In this document: positions 1 through 8,474 of the stretch, one piece after another
Layout of the letters: every line of letters begins with the position of its first letter
Position numbering within the stretch: the first letter of the stretch is position 1
Translations under genes and position numbers: made by a program
Source of the DNA: a virus
Length of the DNA: 23,652 nt
Reading direction: 5' to 3' (one strand)
IMG/VR virus record: IMGVR_UViG_3300046331_000166
Location: 1-23,652 of that record
Notes under the pieces: generated by a model
Databases searched by the model: none
What the model saw: the letters and a program-made list of their open reading frames with translations, nothing else
What the model was told of the DNA's origin: nothing

Positions 1-2558
1 GTAGTACCTGACTGCATGTAGAAGTCTTCATCAAGGGTTAGAACCGTTCCCGATACCCGTTCCTTGATTCGCCCACTACCGATACCCCACAAAGGTACGT
101 CGTGCATCACCTTTACTCTATCACCTCTGTTGCAAATAAGGTATTCAATATCTGTGTTTAGTGAGTAGGTTTCAGGTCTCAGTTTACCTTGTGCGAACTG
201 CCAGCGAATAGCATCTACAACTAAAGCGCTCTTGGTCACACCCGGTAAACTTATGCTCTCGAACAAACTAGCATTGCTGGAATCATAACCTGTGTTATAC
301 ACGATTATTTCTGACTCTTGGTAACCTTGCGCTTCATCAAAGTACTGCACCTTCATTCCGTGTGGAATAACAGGTAATGCTTTCACTGCTTCAAATCCCC
401 AACTGTTGTGAGGTGTGAAATGCTGTACTACGCTTTTTTCTTCATCAATAATAACAGTATCTTTACTATCTTTTATTGTAGGAGAAGCACGACCAGCAGC
501 AGCTATATCTTTGAGTACTTCAGTAAGACTTCGTTGTGTAGCAAGAACTGCGTTGTACTCGAAACCGCGACTTGCACAATAATCATAAAAATAAGCAAAC
601 TCAGGGTAATTGATTTGACCTGCTGTTCTACGTTTTGGATTTGCAGGATGAGTAAGCACGTACAGCATCAACGAAGCAGGATTGCTCGTGGGAGCATCAA
701 CCCATGCTCCACCGTTCCAAGTAGGAGCTATTGTTTGTACAACAGCATTGAACCCCTCAAGGTTGCCGTTTAACTGATCTGTCGCTTTGATTTTTATAAC
801 AGTCTTGGCAATCTTACAATTCGGAGGATCAATCGATGGAGTTACGTTTGCAGTAAAAGTCACAAGCTGGAGCACAGCAGAATGGTAATACCTAAAATCA
901 GGATTGTCTTCTGTGTTGTCACCAGTCTCTCTACGTACACGTATATACTTTAACTGCGCAGTATCTGGATCACTGTATGTTTTTGAAAGCGTGAAAGCGT
1001 CTTTCTTTGCAATTGGCTCATTCACAACATGAGACGTTTCAGTTGTGATCATGTTATCAAAACCATCAGGAGTATACAGAACAGTAGTGACTACTCGTGA
1101 GACAGTAGCAGAGGCATTGAATGCGTCTAGTGCGTACCAGTTGATACCGTCAGGACTTCGTTCAACACGTAAGAAAACGTTTGCTCCAGAAACTTCACCA
1201 CTGCTGTCTCCTTTTACTTTTATTCTTCTCAATCCTTCCGGAAAATGAAAAGCTAAAGTTACTCTATCTACTCCTTGAAGTGTAGAGCATTCCGACCAAG
1301 GCCCCGGTGGTGAATAAGACTCGGGGTTACCATCACAAACTAAAAGCTGCTGAAGAACTTTCTGGTCAACATCTCTTCCATAGAGGGAATCGAAGTTCCG
1401 TTTCTCGGTATCCGATAGTTCAACTTGTCGATCTTGTGTTATCAGCGTGTAATCTGTGAAATTACTCAAAGGAACTTCACCAAATCTATAACTTGCAGCG
1501 TCTATGCTCAAAGGCCCAAATCCCCACTCAAGTAGCATAGAAAGATAACTGTCTCTCTCGTTCTCGTAAGTCAAATAGTTTTGCGCACCTAACAGTGGTG
1601 TGACTCTTGCTTTTCCAAGTACAACTGGTTTTGCACCATAAGGATTGGCTCGATTAGCAGCACCTGACACCATGATTTGACGTTCAGAACTTCCGGGGTC
1701 ACGAGCCTCTGCGGGAGGTCTTTGACTACCTCTTAGGAGCGCTAAAGCGGTTAAGGTGATAGCTCCTTTAGCAACAGCTAGAAACGTAGTGGCTGTACCG
1801 AATACACTAACAGCAGATGCTACACCTACAGAACTAAGCAACGCTGCTGATAACTGAGGTGCAAAGATGAGCGCAACAATAGCAAACACCTTAACAGCGT
1901 CGTCACCGGGAAGACATCTATATTCTATCGAATCGTGCTCTTTAACTAGAGTAGTCTCCCATTTATTTTTTGTGATAGGAACACCGTTAATCATAATCAC
2001 GAAAGTAGATTCGTAATCAGGGGATATGTCGTGATCGGTGTTGATTTGTTCAACAACACTAGCAATAGTAGTACCTTCTAGGACAGCTACTGTAAATCGC
2101 TCGGTTTTAAGCGGATGAGGAATAGCGTTTAATATAGCTACTTTCCTGCTCAAAGGTTTATCTAAGCATGATTTGTTTTCTACATAACGAAAGAAGCCAG
2201 CAACACGTTTATTCCACTTAGGGTTGCTAAGGTACTCCACGACAGAATCAGAGCCTTCACGGACGTGTAGGAAGCTCTCAGGGGTAATCATGACTCCTAT
2301 GTGTCTGACTTTACCAAGTACACGGAACAAAACAACATCGCCGTGTAAAGGTGTAGTTACTTCATCCCAACCCTCACGGTATTGTGCGAACAATTCTTGT
2401 ATACGCTGTTCTTCTGTAGCTTCGTACTCGCTGTCAAAAGCTGGCAAGTCTATTTTCAGTTCTTCTTTGTAGAACAACCGAACCAAGCCGTAACAATCAG
2501 TACCAGAGAAATCTCTTCCCTTGGCTTTATACCGTAGCCCAATGTATTTCTCTGTCAT
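1..2558 (-). CDS. Tail-tip fusion protein: NlpC/P60 peptidase + gpI-like + gpJ-like central hub (partial, C-terminus outside window)
   Basis: I translated this frame by hand: it is open for 852 codons from ATG at 2558 to the window edge. Residues 1-125 look like an NlpC/P60 cysteine peptidase (lambda gpK C-terminal domain type): Cys22 in GTDCYGLV, His86 in RHIGVMI, and a third polar residue, His98. Residues about 133-220 resemble the small beta-grasp part of gpI (FVIMINGVPI), followed by a hydrophobic, glycine/alanine-rich stretch at about 223-285. From about 300 the sequence is gpJ-like, with ANPYGAKPVVLGKARVTPLL, then ASPTIKDSKDTVIIDE and PHNSWGFEAVKAL farther on. In lambda these are three separate genes (K, I, J). 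By family knowledge the peptidase cuts peptidoglycan at entry and the hub binds the receptor. The Shine-Dalgarno is weak (AAGAAAAGAAA). It follows the DUF1833 gene by 16 bases. Family calls are from memory of motifs, not a search. Confidence 0.85.
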   Translation of the reverse strand, partial: MTEKYIGLRYKAKGRDFSGTDCYGLVRLFYKEELKIDLPAFDSEYEATEEQRIQELFAQYREGWDEVTTPLHGDVVLFRVLGKVRHIGVMITPESFLHVREGSDSVVEYLSNPKWNKRVAGFFRYVENKSCLDKPLSRKVAILNAIPHPLKTERFTVAVLEGTTIASVVEQINTDHDISPDYESTFVIMINGVPITKNKWETTLVKEHDSIEYRCLPGDDAVKVFAIVALIFAPQLSAALLSSVGVASAVSVFGTATTFLAVAKGAITLTALALLRGSQRPPAEARDPGSSERQIMVSGAANRANPYGAKPVVLGKARVTPLLGAQNYLTYENERDSYLSMLLEWGFGPLSIDAASYRFGEVPLSNFTDYTLITQDRQVELSDTEKRNFDSLYGRDVDQKVLQQLLVCDGNPESYSPPGPWSECSTLQGVDRVTLAFHFPEGLRRIKVKGDSSGEVSGANVFLRVERSPDGINWYALDAFNASATVSRVVTTVLYTPDGFDNMITTETSHVVNEPIAKKDAFTLSKTYSDPDTAQLKYIRVRRETGDNTEDNPDFRYYHSAVLQLVTFTANVTPSIDPPNCKIAKTVIKIKATDQLNGNLEGFNAVVQTIAPTWNGGAWVDAPTSNPASLMLYVLTHPANPKRRTAGQINYPEFAYFYDYCASRGFEYNAVLATQRSLTEVLKDIAAAGRASPTIKDSKDTVIIDEEKSVVQHFTPHNSWGFEAVKALPVIPHGMKVQYFDEAQGYQESEIIVYNTGYDSSNASLFESISLPGVTKSALVVDAIRWQFAQGKLRPETYSLNTDIEYLICNRGDRVKVMHDVPLWGIGSGRIKERVSGTVLTLDEDFYMQSGT

Positions 2559-2574
2559 TTTCTTTTCTTCTTAA

Positions 2575-3093
2575 TTAGAACAACCCAGGATTGAAACGGG
2601 GTGTGTATGTGTAAGCAGGGAAAGGTTCTCTATCCTGCTCTGGAGTCATCAATTCAGCAGTGACTTGCCCTGCGTTGTACTGAAAGTTTGTGATATAGAA
2701 ATTATCGAACACGATCTCTACCACGTCTGGTGTTTTTGATAGAACAAGCTCTATTTTGATTTTAGGAGGACTAGCTAGCGATCTGATTATCGGTGTAATG
2801 TACCGAGTAACGTCTTCAAGCACTAGACTACACCTACTAGAGCCTTCTCTTTCTTCTGATGGTAGTGCTATTCGCAGAGGAAGAAACGTAAATGAATCTC
2901 CTCTGCTGACAACACCGTAAGTCACATCTTCGGAATCTTCACTTATACGGGAAGTATAGTTATCAGCTAAACGAACCCTAGGTGTAACTCCATCGGTATC
3001 GTAGATAGTCAAGAGTACTATTAAAGTAGAATCCCCATCTGGACTAAACATCTGTTTAATCGCTTCAGGGGACATTGTTGCTAGTCTGCTCAT
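2575..3093 (-). CDS. DUF1833-family tail protein (tail tip, gpL-like position)
   Basis: This 172-residue protein resembles the DUF1833 phage family, which typically lies between tape-measure and tail-tip genes. The recognisable parts are the N-terminal MSRLATMSPEA, a beta-rich middle, and the C-terminal PFPAYTYTPRFNPGLF ending. It occupies the slot of lambda gpL and probably forms part of the ring that joins the tube to the central hub. I chose the ATG at 3093 because it overlaps the stop of the upstream gene in an ATGA arrangement, which suggests translational coupling. The longer open frame would begin at a TTG at 3126 inside the upstream gene. No catalytic motif is visible. The family call is fairly sure; the exact structural role is inferred from position. 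Confidence 0.8.
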   Translation of the reverse strand: MSRLATMSPEAIKQMFSPDGDSTLIVLLTIYDTDGVTPRVRLADNYTSRISEDSEDVTYGVVSRGDSFTFLPLRIALPSEEREGSSRCSLVLEDVTRYITPIIRSLASPPKIKIELVLSKTPDVVEIVFDNFYITNFQYNAGQVTAELMTPEQDREPFPAYTYTPRFNPGLF

Positions 3094-3455
3094 GGTAGTA
3101 TTTCCATCTGCATAGACGTGCTCCAAACATCGTTCGTAATATAAGAAACGGTGTACATTTCTCCGTTATCAGTAGCGACAAGTCTTGCCTCTACGATAGC
3201 TCCTGTACGTGGATGTGGGAAACCAAATCTTGCAGTACCTTTGATGGTATCTTCTACAAACACACGCAGTGCTTCTACTTGCGATGTACGCATGTGAAAG
3301 GTACACTGCATTGTGTGTATACGCTTACCTATTCTTCTTTGCTTCGCAGCACCCTTGTCTTGGGGAGTTCTCAGAAGCAGAACACCACCTGTCTCTGAGA
3401 AGTTCTCCTGTGGACTTTGCGGCAATGTTGGAGGCCATGTGTAACTGTATGCCAT
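3090..3455 (-). CDS. Minor tail protein, gpM-like position
   Basis: A 121-residue protein with the layout of a common siphovirus tail-tip family: an N-terminal WPPTLPQ motif, a basic KQRRIGKRI stretch, a helical TSQVEALRVFVEDT segment, FGFPHPRTGAIVEARL, and a C-terminal MEILP ending. It sits directly after the tape measure and before the DUF1833 protein, the place of lambda gpM, so it is probably a distal-tail adaptor. A good Shine-Dalgarno (AAAGGATAAA) lies just before ATG 3455. Its stop overlaps the next start by four bases. No enzyme motif is seen. The family resemblance is from memory and the function is inferred from order. Confidence 0.7.
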   Translation of the reverse strand: MAYSYTWPPTLPQSPQENFSETGGVLLLRTPQDKGAAKQRRIGKRIHTMQCTFHMRTSQVEALRVFVEDTIKGTARFGFPHPRTGAIVEARLVATDNGEMYTVSYITNDVWSTSMQMEILP

Positions 3456-3463
3456 TTTATCCT

Positions 3464-6400
3464 TTATCTTGAAAGCAGAGAAGGGCGCATACCGAAGGTT
3501 TGACCGATTGAGCGTTGCACAGAACTACCAGAGCGTTGTGCTTCACCTGCAATCATTTCACCCACGGTTACTTCTACTCTACGATTACCTCTGCTATCTA
3601 CAGTTTCTTTCTGCGAAACCTGAGCACCAGAGTTGTTGTTAATAACTACCTGTACGCTAGTACCGCTAGAACCACGAGTAGCACCTTTAGTATGATCTAT
3701 GACGGTTTCCTGTGGGTGCATTACTGCGTAGTACCCACCTTTACCATCAACACCGCCTGATCTGCTACCGTTGCCCGTGTAACCACCACCATCATACGAG
3801 GGGAAGAAGCTCTTAATTAAGCCGAAGATACCTTGGCTACCACCAGCAGCAGAAGCTGACTCGTATGCTTTCATGAAGGACATACGCAACTCAAGTTTAG
3901 CTAAGTCGATTAACATTGATTTGATCATGTCACCAAACGAGGATTTACCTGTAGCGGCGAAATCAACAAGTATATCTGCCGCATCACCAAAACCTTTCTT
4001 GAAAACATCATTGAAAGCTATCTGTCTTTGGTAATCATCGTCAAAGGTTTTACGCACGGCCTCGGAAGATTGTTCTACTAAATCACGTTTAGCTATATAA
4101 AACTCTGTTAAACGTACCAGAGAATTTTGAAGGTCTACACCTTGCTCTTCTCTCATACGAGTATCAACTTCTTTAAGATATTCAACATCGAGCTGTTTAT
4201 ATCTTTTCTGTAGGTCGTACTGATTTTGAAGTTGTTGTCTTACTTTCTCAGTTTTACCCCTAAGAGACTCAGTAAATTCAAAATCTTCTTTCTCGATCTT
4301 AAATTTCTCAGAAGTACCCTTATCTTCTATCTCTTGTTTGCGAGAAAACTTATAAGTCTGTGAAAACTTTATAAGGTTCTGTAGCCTAACTTCTGCTGCT
4401 TTTTCTGCTGACAACATTCCTGCTGCCTCTAGACGATTGATCGAAGCGAGTTGTCGTTCGTATTCAGCACCGTTTGCAGAAAGTTTTTGCTCGATGATTA
4501 GGATTTGTCGCTTGTCTTCTAGGTGCTCTTTGTCAATATCTGACCTGTCTTTCTCAATCTGCTCAAGTAGACTTTTCGTTGATATTTCTTCCTTGGCTAG
4601 CTTCAGTAGACCAGCAGCACGAACTTCAATTTTTTCGTTTGCCAACCTACCTTGAGCAGTTTCACCCTGCTTTTTGTACATTGGATCATTACGAATATCT
4701 AGTATCTTTTTCTCTAACGGAAGCAACTCGCGTAGTCTACCGATGGTGCTTATGTAAGCATCACTAAGCTGTTCCTCTACAGTCAACGCAAAAGGTTTTG
4801 ACTTGTCTACAGGTTCTTTCTTTTTGAACCTATCCTGAATCTTTTTCTTACGTTCATCGTAGTCTTCCTTGTCTATCTTACTACCTACAGCTCTGTAATC
4901 TTCTTCAAGCTTTTTAAGCTCTAGATCAGCTTTCTTTCTTTCACTGAGATACTCTAAATGATTCTTTTCGTTCTTCTGTATTTGTTCTGCTTTTTCTTTA
5001 TTGAACTTAGCTTCTTTTATTTCTTGTTTTTCAATATCAAGATAAACCTTTAGCTCCTTTTCTTTTGCAGCAACTGTAGCAGCTATACCTTCTCTGCGGA
5101 AAAGGGTATTAGCACCTACGTTTTTATCAGAATCAATCTGGGCTAGTTTAAGTCTACCTTCAGTTATATCTTGTGTTAATTTTTGAACAGGTGACTGATT
5201 ACCAGCAAGACGGTTCAAAGAAGAAACAACATCGTCTACTCTCTGCTTGAATGAAATCCAGTAGTTTGTCAGGGGAGTCAAATCTCTTTCCATTCGAGCA
5301 ACAGCAGCGGTTGTCTGCGTAGCCATTGCACCCATAGCCAATGCAACCAAGTCAGCTTTTCTACCCTGTTGTTCGAGGTCATAAGCAAGTTGCAGGACTT
5401 TAGGGGACACATCACCTGTTTTAATAGCTAACTCTGTCAAAACTTTTACAGGGTCTTTAGCAAGGTCTTGGAAGGCTTTAATGGTGTCTTTAATAGCAAC
5501 ACCACCGTATCTTTCCATATCGATCGCAGCCTTACCCACAAGACTAATTTGAGAAGCAGAGAACGTACCCGCATCGGACATTAAGCCGATAATCTCAGTG
5601 GCTTTCAGTGTAGTTGCACCAAGGTTTGTTAAGTTGTTTATATAGTCCGAACTAGCTGCTTTTGTTACACCAAAAACATTACCAGTAACAGCTAAACTTC
5701 TTGTCAAGTCATCATTGGCAGAGATTAGCTTTACCTGCTGATAAACAAGTGTACCAAGTGCTGCTATCAGACCAGTAATACCAACACCCATTAGGACACT
5801 CATTGCGTTTCGTATCGTATTGAATGAACCCGCTAGAGCAGGGAAACGGTTGCTTAACGAATCCATTGCTAAGGATAAACCTGTGAACTTCAAACCAAGG
5901 TCAACAACAGCACGACCTGCGTCAGCTAAAGCACCAAAAGTTAATGCACCAAGAGCACTTACTGTTCCACCGATTGACCTAACCATGTCAGATGCTGCTG
6001 TCTTAAAGACTGTTTGTAGTTTTTCCGTAGCTACACCAGATTGTGCAATCAAATCTCGGATTTGCAAACCTTGCTGCATGATAACTAAGTGCAACGGCAT
6101 ACCACCTGCGACAGACACAGCAACGTCTGATATTTGAGGGGTTAACGATCTTGATAATCTGGTAGCAGCACGCTTCTCGTCTTGTGATGCAACTTCCTGT
6201 ACTTTCTTTCTGTATTTTTCAAGCTGTGTAGAAGCCTCTGCTCCGCTTACACCTGCACGCTGCAACGCTACGGAGTACTTAGATACAGCAGCAGCAGCAC
6301 GTTCTCCTGTCGCTACGTTTAAACCAAACGTGCTGTTCATTTCAGCTAGTACAGCATCTACACGCATCATTTCTTGTGTCAAGAACTTGTTAGCTGCTAC

Positions 6401-7042
6401 GTTTTGCTTCAAAACCGTACTACGGTCTTTTTCTGCTGTACTTAGCACGTTAGCAGCCTTAGCAGTATCAAGATACACACGCTCTTGTTCTTTTATTCTA
6501 CGAACATATTCAGCGCTATCAGCAAGTTTAGGGTCTTTACCCCCTGCCTTCATCTGTCCTTCTACTTCAAAAGGAATACGGCTAAATTCACGCATTTGTT
6601 TTGCAGTAAGCAACAAACCTTCGTTCGCTAATGAAATTCTGTTTTGCAGTTGTTCAAAATGCTGTGTAATACTACGAACAGAACCAATTGCAGAATCAAA
6701 AGGGTCTTGTGATAGTTTACGGATTCCAGCAAGCTGTTCTCTGACGTCCTCAAGCGGAACACCCATCTGACGAGCAGCACGGAGTTGGCTAGCTTCCCAA
6801 CGGGTAGCACCTGATGCTAAATCCTTGTACATATCTGCAAGTTTAGTCAACAGGTCTAGTTGCGGCTTCAGTGGATTTCCACCACCCCCTCTACCCGATC
6901 CTCCCCCAACAGGTGAACTAGGAGCACTCGTTGGCTTCGCTAGTTGTCTTGCGAGTTCAACTAACTTCTCGTATTTACTAATTGCTTCAGTTAATTGGTT
7001 TGTATCTACTGTAAATACAAGTTTACTTAGTTCCACAGACAT
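3464..7042 (-). CDS. Tail tape measure protein
   Basis: At 1192 residues this is the longest gene in the window. It carries the lambda gpH-type block LTPQISDVAVSVAGGMPLH with MQQGLQIRDL near residue 310-340, typical of the prophage tail length tape measure family. Hydrophobic segments follow at about 360-390 and 415-440 (VLMGVGITGLIAALG). Residues roughly 640-960 are highly charged and probably coiled coil. The C-terminus has the lambda-type motif FGDMIKSMLIDLAKLELRM and the conserved GGGYTGNGSRSGGVDGKGG / VMHPQETVIDHTKG. It sets tail length and leaves the tail during DNA ejection. The open frame starts at a GTG at 7051, but that GTG lies within the ribosome binding site AAAAGGTG of the ATG at 7042, so I use the ATG. 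The gene sits after a terminator, so it needs its own promoter or read-through. Confidence 0.93.
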   Translation of the reverse strand: MSVELSKLVFTVDTNQLTEAISKYEKLVELARQLAKPTSAPSSPVGGGSGRGGGGNPLKPQLDLLTKLADMYKDLASGATRWEASQLRAARQMGVPLEDVREQLAGIRKLSQDPFDSAIGSVRSITQHFEQLQNRISLANEGLLLTAKQMREFSRIPFEVEGQMKAGGKDPKLADSAEYVRRIKEQERVYLDTAKAANVLSTAEKDRSTVLKQNVAANKFLTQEMMRVDAVLAEMNSTFGLNVATGERAAAAVSKYSVALQRAGVSGAEASTQLEKYRKKVQEVASQDEKRAATRLSRSLTPQISDVAVSVAGGMPLHLVIMQQGLQIRDLIAQSGVATEKLQTVFKTAASDMVRSIGGTVSALGALTFGALADAGRAVVDLGLKFTGLSLAMDSLSNRFPALAGSFNTIRNAMSVLMGVGITGLIAALGTLVYQQVKLISANDDLTRSLAVTGNVFGVTKAASSDYINNLTNLGATTLKATEIIGLMSDAGTFSASQISLVGKAAIDMERYGGVAIKDTIKAFQDLAKDPVKVLTELAIKTGDVSPKVLQLAYDLEQQGRKADLVALAMGAMATQTTAAVARMERDLTPLTNYWISFKQRVDDVVSSLNRLAGNQSPVQKLTQDITEGRLKLAQIDSDKNVGANTLFRREGIAATVAAKEKELKVYLDIEKQEIKEAKFNKEKAEQIQKNEKNHLEYLSERKKADLELKKLEEDYRAVGSKIDKEDYDERKKKIQDRFKKKEPVDKSKPFALTVEEQLSDAYISTIGRLRELLPLEKKILDIRNDPMYKKQGETAQGRLANEKIEVRAAGLLKLAKEEISTKSLLEQIEKDRSDIDKEHLEDKRQILIIEQKLSANGAEYERQLASINRLEAAGMLSAEKAAEVRLQNLIKFSQTYKFSRKQEIEDKGTSEKFKIEKEDFEFTESLRGKTEKVRQQLQNQYDLQKRYKQLDVEYLKEVDTRMREEQGVDLQNSLVRLTEFYIAKRDLVEQSSEAVRKTFDDDYQRQIAFNDVFKKGFGDAADILVDFAATGKSSFGDMIKSMLIDLAKLELRMSFMKAYESASAAGGSQGIFGLIKSFFPSYDGGGYTGNGSRSGGVDGKGGYYAVMHPQETVIDHTKGATRGSSGTSVQVVINNNSGAQVSQKETVDSRGNRRVEVTVGEMIAGEAQRSGSSVQRSIGQTFGMRPSLLSR

Positions 7043-7122
7043 TGCAGTCACCTTTTCTTATTGTTCTTTTTCTAAAGACTTTGCTGGTTTGCTTTTCTGT
7101 CAAAAGACAAGTCAAAGTACTT

Positions 7123-7148
7123 AAAAAAAAAGCCCTCTTTTGGAGGGC
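7123..7148 (-). terminator. Intrinsic terminator after chaperone genes
   Basis: A six-base-pair G+C-rich stem (GCCCTC 7132-7137 with GAGGGC 7143-7148) has a five-base loop and is followed, on the minus strand, by nine T (A run 7123-7131). It separates the GT chaperone gene from the tape measure. The hairpin is identical to the one after the capsid gene. Confidence 0.9.
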
Positions 7149-7185
7149 AAGTTTATAGTTATATTATTATACCTAGATGTAAAAC

Positions 7186-7545
7186 CTAGGTTGCGGATTT
7201 ACTCCGCTTATGATTCAAGTAGACAACATCAAATCTATCAATCATACTTATCTCCCACTCTAAGGGTTGAAGTTTAAACAACTGAAAGAAAGCAATCATT
7301 TCTGTGTAGGTGATGGGATTCTCACCATCAAAACCACTAGTTCTTTTGTTGTTTAACACCCAAAACCAATCCCAACATCTCCACATCTTTCGAGGGAGTT
7401 CTACTAAGTTGTCTAGCTCTTTTGGTAAATTTTTTGCTTGTCGCTGGACACTTAGTAGTTGACTACGGAGTGAACTAGGGTCTGACTCCGAACCTAGTTT
7501 AAACTCCTGTCTTGCAAACTCAAGTGCTTGGTTTATCTCGTCCGC
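7186..7545 (-). CDS. Tail assembly chaperone, gpT-like extension made by frameshifting (GT product)
   Basis: This frame is open for 119 codons (reading from 7545 to a TAG at 7186) in the +1 frame relative to the gene ending at 7520. Its own first ATG is only at 7386, without a ribosome binding site. The upstream 53 codons give a plausible soluble sequence (ADEINQALEFARQEFKLGSE...), so the natural reading is a fusion: 133 residues of the G-like protein, then these 119. The C-terminal part has the tryptophan-rich look (MWRCWDWFWV, LQPLEWEISMIDRFD) of second chaperone ORFs in siphophages, where the T domain recruits tail tube subunits to the tape measure. The upstream frame is closed by a TAA ten codons before the slippery run, which narrows the shift site tightly. 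Frame continuity is seen; use of the shift is inferred from lambda and relatives. Confidence 0.8.
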   Translation of the reverse strand, partial: ADEINQALEFARQEFKLGSESDPSSLRSQLLSVQRQAKNLPKELDNLVELPRKMWRCWDWFWVLNNKRTSGFDGENPITYTEMIAFFQLFKLQPLEWEISMIDRFDVVYLNHKRSKSAT

Positions 7546-7945
7546 GAAAAAAGTTTGTAGGCTCAGCCGACTCCTTGATTACTTGCAAAGCAATCCATTC
7601 GTATTTGGAGATCACACCTGAGATGAGAGCTACATCGTTGCCAACTTCCTTACCACCATCTGACAACCCAACAATACTTTCCACCCTTGAAGCAATCCTG
7701 CGATTAATAACGCTCTCACGCCACAACAGGTCTTCTTCGGTTTGTGGGTCTGATGCTTTACGACCTTTGCGGGCTAGCATCTTCTCACGGTTGTCTTCCT
7801 CTAGTTCAAGCAAGTTGTTTATTTCTTTTACTTTTGGGTGAAAGCTACTACGAATAGTAATTGTCACATCCTTTAGGATTTCACCGTTAGGAGTTACAGG
7901 GTTGAACTTGTGACTGTCGGATTGTATGGTTGATGGATCAAACAT
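7520..7945 (-). CDS. Tail assembly chaperone, gpG-like
   Basis: A 141-residue protein, hydrophilic and largely helical in appearance (LLELEEDNREKMLARKGRKA, with many charged residues and WRESVINRRIASRV). It sits between the tail tube and tape measure genes, the invariant position of the first tail assembly chaperone of siphophages. In these systems the short product and the frameshifted long product coat the tape measure and guide tube assembly; they are absent from mature virions. The start is ATG 7945, with AAAGGAAAA about eleven bases upstream. A strong promoter lies 58 bases before the start. Its last eight residues overlap the shifted reading frame. The identity rests on position, size and the frameshift layout more than on sequence motifs. 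Confidence 0.8.
   Translation of the reverse strand: MFDPSTIQSDSHKFNPVTPNGEILKDVTITIRSSFHPKVKEINNLLELEEDNREKMLARKGRKASDPQTEEDLLWRESVINRRIASRVESIVGLSDGGKEVGNDVALISGVISKYEWIALQVIKESAEPTNFFRGRDKPST
7546..7557 (-). other. Probable programmed frameshift site (+1 or -2)
   Basis: Minus-strand codons read ACA AAC TTT TTT CGC, with a run of six T (A run 7547-7552). A +1 slip at TTT C, or a -2 slip on the T run, joins the G-like frame to the downstream frame. A -1 slip reaches a stop (TAA) after four codons (TCG CGG ACG AGA), so the usual lambda-type -1 event does not fit. Confidence 0.7.
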
Positions 7946-8002
7946 TGTGTATATTTTCCTTTGTTGTTAATTAAAGTAAACTTATTGTCTACGTGTGTTG
8001 TT

Positions 8003-8031
8003 ATTTTAACACTCAAACACCTAAAAGTCAA
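8003..8031 (-). promoter_or_regulatory. Sigma70-type promoter for the chaperone genes
   Basis: On the minus strand TTGACT (8026-8031) is separated by 17 bases from TAAAAT (8003-8008), with a TGT just before the -10 (extended -10). Each hexamer matches the consensus at five of six positions. Transcription would start near 7996, giving a leader of about 50 bases before the ATG at 7945. The bases TAAAATAACAACA recur exactly at the promoter at 14648. Confidence 0.85.
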
Positions 8032-8106
8032 GCGGAATACGTCAACTTATGTTATTGTTTGTTTTTCTTTCGGAAACGGCTAAAGCGGGTGGCCTTCACC
8101 TCTCCC

Positions 8107-8129
8107 CTAAAAGAAACAGCGCTAGCTGT
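8107..8129 (-). terminator. Probable intrinsic terminator ending the structured RNA
   Basis: On the minus strand ACAGC-TAGC-GCTGT (8129-8116) is followed by TTTCTTTT. The stem is only five base pairs, so efficiency may be modest, but the T-rich tail and its place between an upstream promoter and the next promoter fit a transcript end. Confidence 0.55.
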
Positions 8130-8468
8130 CTTATTACTTAATCAAAGGATATACTTAAAAGATAAATATATTAAAGATATAAATAAATAGGAAATAAGAA
8201 GAACCACCACTGCTCCATTAGATAAGCGCTTCTGTCTTATTCTAACCAAGTGTGCATGACACATATATTCATTGAGTCTCATAGCAACGCCGCCTTGCCA
8301 CCATATTCTATGAGAGTCTACTCTAGTCCCTATATGAAGGCTAGAACGGTACTGTTTGGTCTTGAGTCCAGTCCGATTGTCTTTCATGGGAGGCAGCCGA
8401 TTTCAAGCTCACGACACTAACGTGTTCCCAGACGTATCTTTTATTTAAAGCAAGAGATAACCTTGCTA
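8107..8468 (-). ncRNA. Candidate structured noncoding RNA of unknown class
   Basis: A stretch of about 360 bases lies between a strong promoter and a probable terminator and contains no convincing gene. Read on the minus strand from about 8468 it can form at least eight local helices (plus coordinates): 8462-8467/8449-8454; 8426-8430/8387-8391 enclosing 8421-8424/8410-8413 and 8407-8409/8395-8397 (a three-way junction); 8369-8375/8347-8354 with one bulge; 8341-8345 plus 8338-8340 with 8322-8326 plus 8329-8331; 8308-8318/8274-8284 (10 of 11 pairs); 8259-8262/8250-8253; and 8236-8245/8218-8226 (9 pairs, one bulge). The stretch 8205-8430 is also less A+T-rich than the flanks. It is not a tRNA or tmRNA that I recognise. 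An 81-codon frame (8142-8387) lacks a ribosome binding site. Hand folding cannot prove function. Confidence 0.6.
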
Positions 8469-8474
8469 TCCTCA

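Noticed and set aside
5820-6770. Plus-strand frames of 105 and 146 codons opposite the tape measure gene
   Set aside because: They are antisense shadows of the tape measure frame, with no translation signals.
6628-6810. A 60-codon minus-strand frame inside the tape measure gene
   Set aside because: It is an out-of-frame overlap entirely within a strong gene and has no plausible start signal.
7186-7386. Independent translation of the 66-residue second chaperone frame from ATG 7386
   Set aside because: There is no ribosome binding site and the open frame extends 53 codons upstream to the slippery run, so a frameshift product explains it better.
8142-8387. An 81-codon minus-strand frame with a hydrophobic C-terminus inside the structured RNA region
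   Set aside because: Its ATG has no Shine-Dalgarno, the hydrophobic tail comes from A+T-rich sequence after the structured part, and the upstream bases fold into stems. It is kept only as an alternative to the noncoding interpretation.
8190-8460. tRNA, tmRNA, RNase P RNA or group I intron in the structured region
   Set aside because: A short ACAGAAGCGCTTAT resembles part of RNase P RNA, but the other conserved RNase P elements are absent. No T-arm, CCA end or intron core motifs could be found by eye.
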